From: Asanoa siamensis
Lineage (GTDB): Bacteria > Actinomycetota > Actinomycetes > Mycobacteriales > Micromonosporaceae
Direction of reading: 5' to 3'
DNA: 64,000 nt
Assembly (NCBI RefSeq): GCF_016862555.1
Contig: NZ_BONE01000028.1
Location: forward strand, 37,665-101,664
The notes under the pieces were generated by a model. It was not told where the DNA came from. It made no database searches and saw only the letters and a list, made by a program, of their open reading frames with translations. Shown piece by piece: positions 28,529 to 37,243 of this stretch. A program made the position numbers and the translations under genes. Positions within the stretch are counted from its first letter, which is position 1. The number at the start of each line of letters is the position of its first letter.

Positions 28529-29062
28529 GTGGACGGGCAACAGAGACGGCGGTTTGAAGCCCTACTTCGTGAGCTGAAGATCACGATCCCGACGCCGTTT
28601 GATCCCTGGAGGTTCGGTCAGCTTGTCGCTGAACGAAGAGGACGCCCACTTCGCGTCCTCCGTCTCGACACCGCGGATGCCCCAACCTGTGGCTTGTGGC
28701 TGGCCACCCCCAGGAGCGATTACATCGTCGTCGACCAGAGCGCTCCGCCGGTGCTCGCAGGGCACATTGCATGCCACGAGGTGTGCCACATGCTCCTCGG
28801 CCACGTGGGCCTCATTCCCCTTACGGGGGAGGCCCTCGGTCTGGAACATATCGATCCCGCGGTCGTGAAACGCGTACTCGGCCGTACCAGCCGCTACCCC
28901 ACGAAAGACGAGCGCGACGCCGAGGCGCTCGCGACCTACCTGCGGTCGTACGCGGGGCGCTGGACGCCAGCGCCGCGACCACGTCCCGGCGACAATGCCG
29001 ACGCCAGAGTGATTGATCGAATCAGCGCGACCTTGGCCGGCGACCGGAGATGGTGGAGGTGA
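28529..29062 (+). CDS. ImmA/IrrE-type metallopeptidase
   Basis: A 177-residue protein with the zinc-peptidase motif HEVCH inside GHIACHEVCHMLLGHV (about residues 85-100), preceded by YIVVDQSAPPVLAGH, the usual beta strand of ImmA/IrrE proteins. A C-terminal segment (RYPTKDERDAEALATYLRSYA) supplies the third ligand region (E in DERDAEALA). The GTG start has AAGGGAG about ten bases upstream. It probably cleaves or senses the XRE regulator encoded just before it. The 3' end overlaps the next gene by 13 bases. Confidence 0.84.
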   Translation: MDGQQRRRFEALLRELKITIPTPFDPWRFGQLVAERRGRPLRVLRLDTADAPTCGLWLATPRSDYIVVDQSAPPVLAGHIACHEVCHMLLGHVGLIPLTGEALGLEHIDPAVVKRVLGRTSRYPTKDERDAEALATYLRSYAGRWTPAPRPRPGDNADARVIDRISATLAGDRRWWR

Positions 29063-30918
29063 ACGCCCTCGCCTTGATCACGGCGGTCCTTGCGTTTGCC
29101 GCTGCGGCGCACAAGGCCGTCCAGTACCGACGGGACTCGCGAAACCCCGCGCTCCTTGCAGCCTGTGTCGTGCTCTCCAGCCTTGGCGGCGCGGTGCTCC
29201 TCGCGTGGGCCCCATTGCATGTGTGGATCACCAACGGGGGCGGTGTGCCCAACCTGGCTCGTTACCTCTCGCACACCCTCGCCCTGGTCGCGGTGGCAGC
29301 CATGCAGTCGATGTTCCTGTTCCTCGCAGATCCCGCGACCGCGCGCAGGCGGGCGTTGTGGCGGTGGCTCATCCTCTTCGTCGCCGTGGCTGCGATGGGA
29401 GTCGCCTTTAGCCTCGGCGAGTTCGCTGTCGACGATCCTGGTCACCTTGCCAACCGGTACTCGGACACGCCGGAATTAATGATCTATATGGCGGCGTTCA
29501 TCGGGTATTGCCTCCTTGGGGCGGCGGGCGTGCTGACCATGCCGGTGAGGTATGCGCCGCTAGTGCCGTCGCCGACCCTGCGCCTGGGGCTGCGGCTGCT
29601 AGCTGCGGCCGTCGTCCTGGGCGGGACCTACGGATTGCACAAGGCCGCCTTCTTCGCGCTCGTCGGCGCCGGCGTCGAACCGCCCTGGGCCGAGGCGCCG
29701 GTGTCGAGCGCGTTAACCATCCTCATTGTCAGCGCGGTGGTCGGTGGTCTTGTGGTTCCATCCGTCGGCCCATATGTCACCGAAGCCCTGGGCTGGCCCA
29801 GCCGCTATCTGCTGTATCGACAGCTGGAACCACTGTGGACGGCCATCTATCGCGTCAATCAGTACGCCGTGCTGAGTCCGCCCCTGCGTCGGCCCTCAAT
29901 TGCCGACATGCGATTTCAGCTGGACCGCCGCGTGGTCGAGATCCATGACGGGCTGCGCTCCCTGAGCCGATACGCGGAGCTCGCGATAGAGAACGAGGCG
30001 ACGATCGCCGCGCTTCGCGACGGTCAGCCAGCAGAGACCGCACGAGCAGTTGGCCAAGCGGCCAGCATCGCTGCCGCGATCGAAAGAATGACGACGGTTC
30101 CAGACAGCCACACTGGGAACGGTGCTGGCGCCGTCGCGACCGCCAGCGCCACGGCCGCCGATGTGGAAGCAAACGCCCGATCCCTCGCTCCGGTATCTCG
30201 AGCGTATGCGCGCAGTCGCCAGCATGGATTGTGCCCGCCTGAACGGACTGTCGACCTGCCGCCCGAACAGATCAGTCTTGCCGGAGACTTCTTCCTCGTG
30301 GCGCACGACGGTCACTCGGGCAGGCCTCGGCTGCGCAGCCGGACGCTGGAGGTAACCCTCGCCGCTGCGCTGCTCGCGGAGCTGCTTTACCACAACCTCG
30401 TCTACATCGACGGCAAGCAACTGATCCCAATGGGGCGAACTCCGCCAACCGACTCGCTAGCTCTGCAGGTCTGGCAATTGATCTCCGTCGAGCGGCCGAA
30501 CCGCCACTCCGTCCGCACCTGGCTGACTTACCTGTCCGAGACCGCCGTTGACGATGTCACCAAGCGCCTCCATGATGCCGGGGTCATTGCACCGATGGTT
30601 GGCAGGACGCTGCGCGGAACCACGACCATCTGGCGGCCGACCGACCCGAGCGTTGCGGCCTCGTCGTGGGCACGGCTTTCCGCCCTGCTTCGAGCGCGAG
30701 AGGGCCTAGAGCCCCTCGATGTCGCTCTTGCGGGCTTGATTAACGCGGCTGAGCTAGACGCCGTCGTGTTAGAGGGAGCCCCGCGCTATGTACGAGAACA
30801 CATGCTCTCCATTGTGGACGGCTCCTGGCTACCCCTGCGTCATCTGCTCAGCGAGACGCGCGCGCTGATCGGGAAGGAGGTCATGACGAACTACGTAGGC
30901 GCAGGCCGAGCCAGCTGA
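29050..30918 (+). CDS. MAB_1171c-type membrane protein fused to a GPP34 domain
   Basis: A 622-residue fusion. Residues 1-245 hold about seven transmembrane helices (e.g. ALALITAVLAFAAAAHKAV; RLLAAAVVLGGTYGLHKAAFF), and residues 250-340 a cytoplasmic helical part (YRQLEPLWTAIYRVN), typical of the MAB_1171c family that follows XRE/ImmA genes. After a low-complexity linker (350-400), residues about 405-615 form a GPP34 (GOLPH3/Vps74-like) domain: ISLAGDFFLVAHDGHSGRPR, VTLAAALLAELLYHNLVYID, RTWLTYLSETAVDDVTKRL. GPP34 proteins bind phosphoinositides in eukaryotes; the bacterial role is unknown. The downstream gene encodes the same domain alone. Joining the two families in one chain is unusual and suggests a membrane-tethered effector or sensor. 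Confidence 0.82.
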   Translation: MVEVNALALITAVLAFAAAAHKAVQYRRDSRNPALLAACVVLSSLGGAVLLAWAPLHVWITNGGGVPNLARYLSHTLALVAVAAMQSMFLFLADPATARRRALWRWLILFVAVAAMGVAFSLGEFAVDDPGHLANRYSDTPELMIYMAAFIGYCLLGAAGVLTMPVRYAPLVPSPTLRLGLRLLAAAVVLGGTYGLHKAAFFALVGAGVEPPWAEAPVSSALTILIVSAVVGGLVVPSVGPYVTEALGWPSRYLLYRQLEPLWTAIYRVNQYAVLSPPLRRPSIADMRFQLDRRVVEIHDGLRSLSRYAELAIENEATIAALRDGQPAETARAVGQAASIAAAIERMTTVPDSHTGNGAGAVATASATAADVEANARSLAPVSRAYARSRQHGLCPPERTVDLPPEQISLAGDFFLVAHDGHSGRPRLRSRTLEVTLAAALLAELLYHNLVYIDGKQLIPMGRTPPTDSLALQVWQLISVERPNRHSVRTWLTYLSETAVDDVTKRLHDAGVIAPMVGRTLRGTTTIWRPTDPSVAASSWARLSALLRAREGLEPLDVALAGLINAAELDAVVLEGAPRYVREHMLSIVDGSWLPLRHLLSETRALIGKEVMTNYVGAGRAS

Positions 30919-31044
30919 GTGCTAGGCAACAGCGATGGATCGAGGGTTAAGTCTTGTGAGCTTTCGGTGTCCTACAATGCCGTCCCATGTCGTAACATCG
31001 CCGGCAGCCGATGGCTTGATCAATCCATCACCGAGGAGACGCTA

Positions 31045-31668
31045 ATGGCGATGCGGTCGCGGGACCTGACGTTCTCTGGCGAGACCTATCTGATCGCGCA
31101 TGACGACCGAACAGGCAAACCTCGGCTACACAAGCGTGGAATCGCCGTGACGCTCGCGGCCGCCCTCCTTGCCGAACTGTTGTACGCGAACCGCCTTCAC
31201 ATTCAAGGTCGGGATGTCGCACCGATCGACGGCCCGCCACCGCAAGATCAGTTAGCCCGTGACATGTGGATGCATTTCTGGACCGAGCGTCACCCGCTGC
31301 GTACGTGGCTCGAGTTCTTTGCGACCACCGCACGCGATGATGTGATCGCCAGATTGAAGAAGGAGGGTGTCCTCGTGCCCGGCCGAAGGTCCGGGTCCTG
31401 GAGGCCATCCGACCCGAATGTCGGCGCGCAGTCGTGGGCGCGCTTGAGCGTCACCCTGCGCCGCCATGAGCGATTGAACCCCTTCGACGCATGCCTTCTT
31501 GGCTTGATCCACGCGGCTGAGCTGCAAGAGATTGTCTTAGACGGTGGCCGCCGCTCGGACCGTCAGTACCTCGAATCCATCGTCGACAACCTCTGGCCAC
31601 CGCTTGCCGACCTGCTGGACGAGACCAGGTCTCTGATCGGCGCGCAGGCCATAACCCATCGCATGTAG
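31045..31668 (+). CDS. GPP34-family protein (stand-alone)
   Basis: A 207-residue GPP34/GOLPH3-like protein: LTFSGETYLIAHDDRTGKPR, VTLAAALLAELLYANRLHIQ, RTWLEFFATTARDDVIARL. It is a close paralogue of the C-terminal half of the upstream fusion, sharing the same motifs in order, including LLDETRSLIGAQ against the corresponding LLSETRALIGKE. The ATG at 31045 has GAGGAG six bases upstream; the open frame extends to 30919 but adds nothing family-like. It probably works with the fusion protein, possibly forming mixed oligomers on the membrane (inference). Confidence 0.85.
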   Translation: MAMRSRDLTFSGETYLIAHDDRTGKPRLHKRGIAVTLAAALLAELLYANRLHIQGRDVAPIDGPPPQDQLARDMWMHFWTERHPLRTWLEFFATTARDDVIARLKKEGVLVPGRRSGSWRPSDPNVGAQSWARLSVTLRRHERLNPFDACLLGLIHAAELQEIVLDGGRRSDRQYLESIVDNLWPPLADLLDETRSLIGAQAITHRM

Positions 31669-31705
31669 CGCTGGGACAGTCATTTCAACCCCTCGGAGTA
31701 GCCCC

Positions 31706-33208
31706 GTGCCGCCAACGAGTTCTCCGTCCATCGTCAACGAACACCTACGGCGCAACAAACTCGGCGTTCCCAGCGTGGTGTTCTTCGTGGTCGCCGCGGC
31801 TGCGCCGCTGACCGTGATCGCCGGTGGCGCCGTCACCGCAGTTGCCGTCACCGAGCTGATCGCGGTACCCATCGGCTACCTTGTGATCGCTCTCGTCCTC
31901 GCTGTGTTCAGCGCTGGCTATGTCGCGATGAGCCGACACGTCGTGAACGCCGGCGCGTTCTACTCCTACATCACCCGAGGGCTGGGGCGCAGGTTTGGCG
32001 TCAGCGCCGCGGGCGTCGCGGTGATGGCCTATAACCTGATGCAAGTGGGCCTGTACGGCGCGTTCGGATTCGTTGCTGCCCAGGTTCTCGATACCTTCGG
32101 GGTAGGCGTTTCGTGGTGGGTCTGTGCGCTCGTGGGATGGGCGATCGTCGGTGTACTTGGCCTTCTGGACGTAAGCCTCAACGGTCGCGTGCTGGCCGCG
32201 ATGTTGCTGGCCGAAGTCGTGATCGTGCTGATCTACGACGCTGTGATGATCAGCCATCCCGCGGGCGGAACGGTGCAATGGGACGCGCTTGATCCAGGCC
32301 AACTACTCAACCCGTCGATTGCCGCGGTGATGGTGGTCTCCGTCGCCGGGTTCGTCGGGTTCGAGGCCACCGTGGTGTTCTCGGAGGAAGCGCGCGACCC
32401 TAAGCGCACCATCGCCCGAGCCACCTACATCGCCATCGTCGCCGTCGGCCTACTCTACGGCTTGTCCGCATGGGCAATCTCCGTGGCCACCGGGCCAGAG
32501 GCATTCGTCGGCCGCGCGAAGGCCGACGGCACCGAGCTGATGTTCAACCTGGTCGTGCCCTACGTCGGTCAGACCTTTGTGGACATCGGACACCTACTGT
32601 TCTTGACCAGCCTCTTCGCCGCTTTGCTCGTCTTCCACCACACCGTCGCGCGCTACAGCTACGCGCTCGGACGCGAGCAGGTGCTGCCGCCCATGTTCGG
32701 CCGGATCGTTCGGCGGACCGGCGCGCCGAAGTACGGGTCGCTGGCGCAGACAGCGCTCGGCTTGGTCGTCATCGTGACCTACGCGATCGCCGGTTTGGAT
32801 CCAGTCGACAACATGTTCGCCCGGCTGACGACGATCGGCGGCCTGGGGGTCCTCATCCTGATGGCGGCGACGTCGTTTTCCGTCATCGGCTTCTTCCGTC
32901 GCGAGCCTCATGACGAGCCCGTCTGGCGCCGCGTCATCGCGCCGCTGCTCGCCGGCATCTTCCTCGCCGTCCTGGCGATCATCACGATCCTGAACCTCGG
33001 ATCGTTGCTGAACGTCGACGCGACCTCCCCAGTCGCGTGGGGCTTTCCAGTGGCCTACGGGGTGATAGCTGCGGTCGGTCTGATCTGGGCCACCATCCTC
33101 AAATGGCTGCGCAGCGACATCTTTGCCCGGATCGGGCTCGGCGTGGAGACATCCGCAACGCCGGACTCAGGCCTCGACATGCAGCGCAGTCACCGCGTGG
33201 GTGTCTGA
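31706..33208 (+). CDS. APC-family amino-acid permease (module 1)
   Basis: A 500-residue, roughly 12-helix amino-acid/polyamine/organocation transporter. The first helix has the substrate-site pattern VAAAAPLTVIAGG, and EEARDPKRTIARATYIAI is the conserved loop after helix 6. Start at GTG 31706, with GGAG about nine bases upstream. It resembles the permease at 53988-55454, sharing VVAAAAPLT/LTAAAPLTA and AYNLMQVGLYG/GYNGIQVCLYG. Because each permease lies near a decarboxylase copy, import of the amino acid or exchange for its amine product is the natural guess. Confidence 0.85.
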   Translation: MPPTSSPSIVNEHLRRNKLGVPSVVFFVVAAAAPLTVIAGGAVTAVAVTELIAVPIGYLVIALVLAVFSAGYVAMSRHVVNAGAFYSYITRGLGRRFGVSAAGVAVMAYNLMQVGLYGAFGFVAAQVLDTFGVGVSWWVCALVGWAIVGVLGLLDVSLNGRVLAAMLLAEVVIVLIYDAVMISHPAGGTVQWDALDPGQLLNPSIAAVMVVSVAGFVGFEATVVFSEEARDPKRTIARATYIAIVAVGLLYGLSAWAISVATGPEAFVGRAKADGTELMFNLVVPYVGQTFVDIGHLLFLTSLFAALLVFHHTVARYSYALGREQVLPPMFGRIVRRTGAPKYGSLAQTALGLVVIVTYAIAGLDPVDNMFARLTTIGGLGVLILMAATSFSVIGFFRREPHDEPVWRRVIAPLLAGIFLAVLAIITILNLGSLLNVDATSPVAWGFPVAYGVIAAVGLIWATILKWLRSDIFARIGLGVETSATPDSGLDMQRSHRVGV

Positions 33209-33236
33209 CTCAGATCGCTGAAGGGAAATCGCTTTC

Positions 33237-34070
33237 ATGCCCTCGCTACCCACCCTTGCGTACACCCGCCTCGCAGAGCACGCGGAACTCCCAGCGCTAC
33301 GCGCCGTGCTCGTGCGTAGCTTCCTGGACAGCCCAATCGGTGACTGGCTGATCGCCGACCGGGGAACCCGCCGCGCCGTCTACGAGCGATGCTTCACCCT
33401 CGTTCTGGACCATGCCTTCGAAAACGGCATCGTGCAGACCACGGCTGATTTGACCGCGGTCGCGCTTTGGTATCCGACAATGGAGCCAGCCCCCGACGAC
33501 CCCGACTTCGAGGCCCGCCTCGAGCAGGCGGCCGGTGAATACTTCCAGCGTTACGCCATCAAGATGGTGACCACCGCACCGCACCACCCAACGGATCCGC
33601 ATCATCACCTGGCGTTCCTTGGCGTCGAGCCGGAGCGCCAGGGCGAAGGGATCGGCACCGTCCTGCTCCGCGAGTATCTGGGCGTACTCGACTCGACCGG
33701 CACGGCCGCCTACCTCGAGGCAACCAACCCAAGGAACCGTGCCCTGTATCAGCGGCACGGCTTCGTCAGCGCGGACCCGGTGTACCTGCCAGAAGGGCCG
33801 CCCTTGTGGCCGATGTGGCGCCCTGGTTCCGATCCGGCGGAGCATCCGGTCGCCGCCGCAGTCCGACGCGCTGGCGAGCAGGCGGGGGTCGAGAGAGCCA
33901 CCGCAGTGGTCGACCGGTCAGGGTTGCTGGTGTTCGGAGCGGCAGAAGACCTACCGGATGATGTGAAGCCGGCGCCGAGGCCAGTGCCGTCGCAGCGGCA
34001 GAGCGAGGGCGGGCCCTTCATCAATTGGGGGCGTTGGCCGCAGCGCAACCGTCGCCACGTCTCTGAGTGA
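33237..34070 (+). CDS. GNAT-family N-acetyltransferase
   Basis: A 277-residue acetyl-CoA-dependent transferase. Acetyl-CoA-binding motif A is LGVEPERQGEGIGTVLL, and motif B includes EATNPRNRALYQRHGF. The C-terminal 70 residues (after PMWRPG) are an extra tail of unknown role. It follows the permease by 28 bases and ends at a terminator. In the decarboxylase context the substrate could be the amine product (histamine-type acetylation) or a toxic amino acid; this is inference. Confidence 0.83.
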   Translation: MPSLPTLAYTRLAEHAELPALRAVLVRSFLDSPIGDWLIADRGTRRAVYERCFTLVLDHAFENGIVQTTADLTAVALWYPTMEPAPDDPDFEARLEQAAGEYFQRYAIKMVTTAPHHPTDPHHHLAFLGVEPERQGEGIGTVLLREYLGVLDSTGTAAYLEATNPRNRALYQRHGFVSADPVYLPEGPPLWPMWRPGSDPAEHPVAAAVRRAGEQAGVERATAVVDRSGLLVFGAAEDLPDDVKPAPRPVPSQRQSEGGPFINWGRWPQRNRRHVSE

Positions 34071-34077
34071 TTTCTAA

Positions 34078-34109
34078 GGGGCCCGCACGGTCGCGGCCGG
34101 GCGGGCCCC
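34078..34109. terminator. Bidirectional terminator between GNAT and HTH genes
   Basis: GGGGCCCGC (34078-34086) pairs with GCGGGCCCC (34101-34109) around a 14-base loop. It lies between convergent genes ending at 34070 and 34115. Flanking bases are C/T-rich on the right (CTCTG). Confidence 0.65.
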
Positions 34110-34114
34110 CTCTG

Positions 34115-35008
34115 TCAGTGCGCTGCCTGGGCGTCGCTGTTGCGTTGCTTTGCGCGGAGCCGTTTCACGGTCTGGATGCTGACCGGCGCCCCGATCCGAT
34201 CGGTCAGGGCAGCAGCGAGAGCTCGTTGGCTCATGGCGGGGGCGTCGGCGCCGGCCGCGGCGAGGACGGCTTTGAGGTCATCGAGGGTGACCGTCCGGGC
34301 CGCAGGCGGTCGACCGCTGCTCCTCCGGGGAGCGGTTGGAAAGACCCATTCGAGCGCGCGGCGCCGAGTCCAGAGGTAGGTGCTGCCGTGACGCGCGGTT
34401 TCGGTGACGTCCGGTAGCGGCAGGTATCCGTCTTGTCCGCGATCCCAATCGGGTAGCGAGTTGGTGACGTAACTCGTCATGGTGGCGGCCTTGACGCCGC
34501 GGAGCTTGGCGAACTGCTCCCGGCCGATCAGCTCGTCCGGATCATCGACGAGCGGCGCCGGCTGCGGATCCGGGTTGCGCCGCGCACGGTAGACGTCCAG
34601 CGCGGCAATCGCGAACCAGTCCCGGCCGTCCAGACGGTCCGGCAGCGGGTCGGGCCACCCGCGCCGTGCCCGCTGGCCCGGTGAGGAGTACATGCTCACC
34701 GTCGCGGCCGGCATCCCGAGGTACTCGGCCGCGCCGGCGCGATCCGTCGCCGGCTGCCCGTCGACAATCCGCTGCTCCACAGCCGACCCGTCTCCTCGAG
34801 TAGAGGTGCGGCCCGGACCATCCACCTCATCAGAGGTGGCGGCAAGGTCCGGGCCGCTTTCCAGAAGTCCGCCCCGGACGAGTCCAGCCGCAGACCAAGT
34901 CACTGTATCGCGAGGCGCGGACCGTCCAAGGCTCGGACGCTGACACGTGTCGCTGGCAGGCCGGATAGGGCGTTGAGTGCTGTCGGCGGCGAGCACGGCG
35001 GTGGCCAT
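34115..35008 (-). CDS. Protein with repeated HTH-like segments, mobile-element type
   Basis: A 297-residue basic protein starting at ATG 35008 with AAAGGGG seven bases upstream. After a disordered N-terminus it shows at least three helix-turn-helix-like segments: DRAGAAEYLGMPAATVSMYS, GREQFAKLRGVKAATMTSYV and a C-terminal SQRALAAALTDRIGAPVSIQ followed by TVKRLRAK. Each of the first two resembles excisionase/MerR-type DNA-binding domains. Such proteins occur on actinobacterial plasmids and integrative elements, where they may control transfer or excision. No integrase is near. Function inferred only as DNA binding. Confidence 0.6.
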   Translation of the reverse strand: MATAVLAADSTQRPIRPASDTCQRPSLGRSAPRDTVTWSAAGLVRGGLLESGPDLAATSDEVDGPGRTSTRGDGSAVEQRIVDGQPATDRAGAAEYLGMPAATVSMYSSPGQRARRGWPDPLPDRLDGRDWFAIAALDVYRARRNPDPQPAPLVDDPDELIGREQFAKLRGVKAATMTSYVTNSLPDWDRGQDGYLPLPDVTETARHGSTYLWTRRRALEWVFPTAPRRSSGRPPAARTVTLDDLKAVLAAAGADAPAMSQRALAAALTDRIGAPVSIQTVKRLRAKQRNSDAQAAH

Positions 35009-35069
35009 CGGGGACCCCTTTCGGTCGGACCACAGGTAGACGTGGCGAACGCGGACTAAAACAGGCATC

Positions 35070-35075
35070 ATTATA
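35070..35075 (-). promoter_or_regulatory. Candidate -10 element for the HTH gene
   Basis: TATAAT on the minus strand, about 60 bases before the start at 35008, continues as TATAATGAT, the same nine bases found in the candidate Tad promoter near 22284. No good -35 match is seen at 17 bases. Confidence 0.35.
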
Positions 35076-35106
35076 AGGCATGCTCGGCGACTTTGGAGGC
35101 AGAACT

Positions 35107-35688
35107 ATGGCAGGCCATGTCAGCGCCGTGAACTACGCCACCGCCCACACGAAAGGGGTGGTTCTGCCTCACACCCGCCTCGCGGTGCCGCATCGTCGGC
35201 TGACCCTCCACCCGGCTGCGGGTCGCTCTCACCTATGACGGCGAGGCGTACTCGGGGGAGCTCCGGCTCGACGGGACGCTCGTCGGTATCGTCGAGAACA
35301 CCGGCGAGGGAGACCCGCCGAGTTGGTGCCCGGTGCGACCCGCGGAGTTTGGGCCCGCCGAGATGTCCGCCTTCGTTGCGGCATGTCGAGACCGGGACGG
35401 CCAACCGGTTGACGGGTCCAGCGTGCTCAGTTCGCTGGTCGAGGAGACGTTCACGGGCCAGCATCTCGACCGCTTCGCGCGCATGGGCCGGACATCGTTT
35501 CGCACGATGGTCATACAGGGTGACCGCCTCGTCGCCGATGCGTACTACGGCATTCCAGCCGTTGCAGCTGGAGCACCGAGGAGGCTGTTGCCCAGATCCG
35601 CCGGGAGCAGCCCGACGCAGCCGCGATCGAAGTGTGGACGGGTACAAACTGGCAGCCTCGCACAAGCGGGCACACGACTCACCACTGA
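35107..35688 (+). pseudogene. Frameshifted gene of unknown family
   Basis: Coding-like segments change frame twice. Frame 1 starts at ATG 35107 (MAGHVSAVNYATAHTKG). Frame 2, from about 35210 to 35565, reads RVALTYDGEAYSGELRLDG, then VGIVENTGEGDPPSW and AEMSAFVAACRDRDGQPV. From about 35563 frame 1 resumes (STEEAVAQIRREQPDAAAIE, WTGTNWQPRT) to a TGA at 35686-35688. The middle frame has no start codon after its stop at 35201. Either a decayed gene or two sequencing indels. The product is not recognised; this kind of short protein is common on actinobacterial mobile elements. Confidence 0.5.
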
Positions 35689-35802
35689 TACGACCGCGCG
35701 GGGCCTTCAGAACACCAAATCCGAAGGCCTCGCGCGCGAGCCCAGCAGGACGGGACGCCAGCGAGGGTTTCCTGGCACTGGTTTCCGCAACTGGTTTGCT
35801 GG

Positions 35803-36582
35803 TTACCCGGTCAGGAGCTTCACGACCGTCTCCGGTGCGGGCACTGTCTGATTCGCTGGCGGCGGCTCGATGCTGACCGGCGAGCCGAAATCGAAGTACC
35901 GTGCCGTGTTTTTCCCGCCACCGTCTGCCGCGGTGCTGAGGTCGATAGTGGTGGTGGCCAGCCGGCCGTGGCCGTCGACGGTCGCGCTGAAGGGCAGCGC
36001 CATGTAGGCGTCACCCATCCGATCGGCTTCCTTCTTGTTGGTCGCGGTCTTGGTCAGGTCAATCGTCGCGCTGAACGTTCCGGGTCCGTCCTTTTTGACG
36101 TCCGAGAGCGCACCCAGCAGGCGCCCGACACCGACCGGGTCGTTCTCGGGGAACAAGTCGAAGGTCGAGCCCGCCAGTCGATCAAGGGAGATTCTCATCC
36201 ACTTGCCGCCCGGCACGCCTGGCACGCCCTTGGCCAGGACGTAACCGTCTGTTCCGATGGTGCGTACCTGGACTTCGGCGCTGCGGCCACCGGCGTCCAG
36301 CTTCATCGTCATCTCGCCGAGCTTCGCCTTCGGGTCGAGGCTGCCGGTGCTCGTGCTCCCAGGCGACTCGAGCGTCATCTTCAGGGACGTCTCGTTGAGC
36401 CTGCGCGCCGCGGCGCCGAGTTCCTCTTTCGGATCGGCTGGCGGTGCCTCGGTGACCGTCGTGGTGGTGGCGCCTGCGGGCGCCGGTGAGGGATTGGTGG
36501 TCTTGCCACATGCTGTCAGGGCCAGGGACAGCGCAGAGACCGCGAATAGCCCCGTGAGCCTGCTTCGTATCCGCATGCGCAT
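35803..36582 (-). CDS. LppX/LprG-like lipoprotein
   Basis: A 259-residue lipoprotein: signal peptide MRMRIRSRLTGLFAVSALSL, lipobox LALTAC, then a Thr/Pro-rich spacer. The mature domain (NETSLKMTLESPG; GGRSAEVQVRTIGTDGYVLA; FSATIDLTKTAT; FSATVDGHGRLATTTIDLS) has the order of the LppX_LprAFGN fold, a half-barrel that in mycobacteria carries lipids or glycolipids. Substrate unknown. Its promoter region has two GTTGACA sites 44 bases apart. Confidence 0.7.
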   Translation of the reverse strand: MRMRIRSRLTGLFAVSALSLALTACGKTTNPSPAPAGATTTTVTEAPPADPKEELGAAARRLNETSLKMTLESPGSTSTGSLDPKAKLGEMTMKLDAGGRSAEVQVRTIGTDGYVLAKGVPGVPGGKWMRISLDRLAGSTFDLFPENDPVGVGRLLGALSDVKKDGPGTFSATIDLTKTATNKKEADRMGDAYMALPFSATVDGHGRLATTTIDLSTAADGGGKNTARYFDFGSPVSIEPPPANQTVPAPETVVKLLTG

Positions 36583-36768
36583 CAGTCTGCCGTTGACAAC
36601 CAGATATGGCTGCCCCGTAGCCGCATTTGTTTGGTCTAGTTGACAGTCTCAATGGCCGGCGCGCTGACCAGCGCGAACGCTATAAAAGTCGCCGACAACT
36701 GGCTATTCTGGCGGCACCATCCGCCCGAGCCGATCGAACGCCGCCGCCGACACTGTCACACCGGCAGG

Positions 36769-36924
36769 GGCCGTCTACCGTGCCCACGCCAAGATCCGCG
36801 CTCGCGGCGAACGCGAGATCGCCACCCCCAGACCTGGAAGATCGTGGCCAAGCTGCGCTGCTGCCCGCGCCACGTCACCGCAGCCCTCTGCGGCCTTCTG
36901 CGCCACGCCGAGTACATCCGCTAG
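36769..36924 (+). pseudogene. C-terminal remnant of a DDE transposase
   Basis: Translation gives GAVYRAHAKIRARGEREIAT, then, after a one-base frame change near 36830, KTWKIVAKLRCCPRHVTAAL and a stop at 36922-36924. The Y-x-A-H-x-KIRA-x-GER and KTW-x-I-x-KLRC motifs are those of the C-terminus of IS5-like DDE transposases. No N-terminal part or inverted repeats were found, so the element is dead. It shows past insertion and rearrangement in this stretch. Confidence 0.6.
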
Positions 36925-37048
36925 ATGGAAGTGACTCATTTCAACCTGGGGTAGATCAGCGGCCTTTGCCCTCGTGCAGTCGGTTTGGGTTGGAAGCGAT
37001 CATCGCCACCGATGTACCTGGCTGCATTTCAGTGTCGTAGAATGAGCC

Positions 37049-37243
37049 ATGGCCCAGACGCCCCGCACCACTGCCGAGGTGCTCGCCGCGCACGGGTTCG
37101 CCGTCGATCCGAAGCGAGTATCGGCTGCGACCGAGCGCTTGCGTTCCGCGCAGGCAGGATTCGCCGCCGAGTCGGGCCGCCGCCGCGAGGACGCTTTGGC
37201 GTGGGCGGCGGCCAACGATCGTGACGCCCGTCACGTCGCGTGA
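37049..37243 (+). CDS. Small antitoxin-like protein
   Basis: A 64-residue helical, charged protein (VLAAHGFAVDPKRVSAATER, RREDALAWAAANDRDA) directly before and overlapping the PIN-like gene: its TGA is inside the GTGA at 37240-37243. Size, coupling and neighbour suggest a type II antitoxin, but no DNA-binding fold is recognisable. The ribosome site is weak. Confidence 0.5.
   Translation: MAQTPRTTAEVLAAHGFAVDPKRVSAATERLRSAQAGFAAESGRRREDALAWAAANDRDARHVA

Noticed and set aside
36637..36705. TTGACA followed by a TATAAA-like stretch before the transposase remnant
   Set aside because: Spacing is far more than 17 bases and no intact gene follows.
31680..36951. TCATTTCAACC found near 31680 and 36941
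   Set aside because: Only 11 bases shared and the surroundings differ; likely chance.
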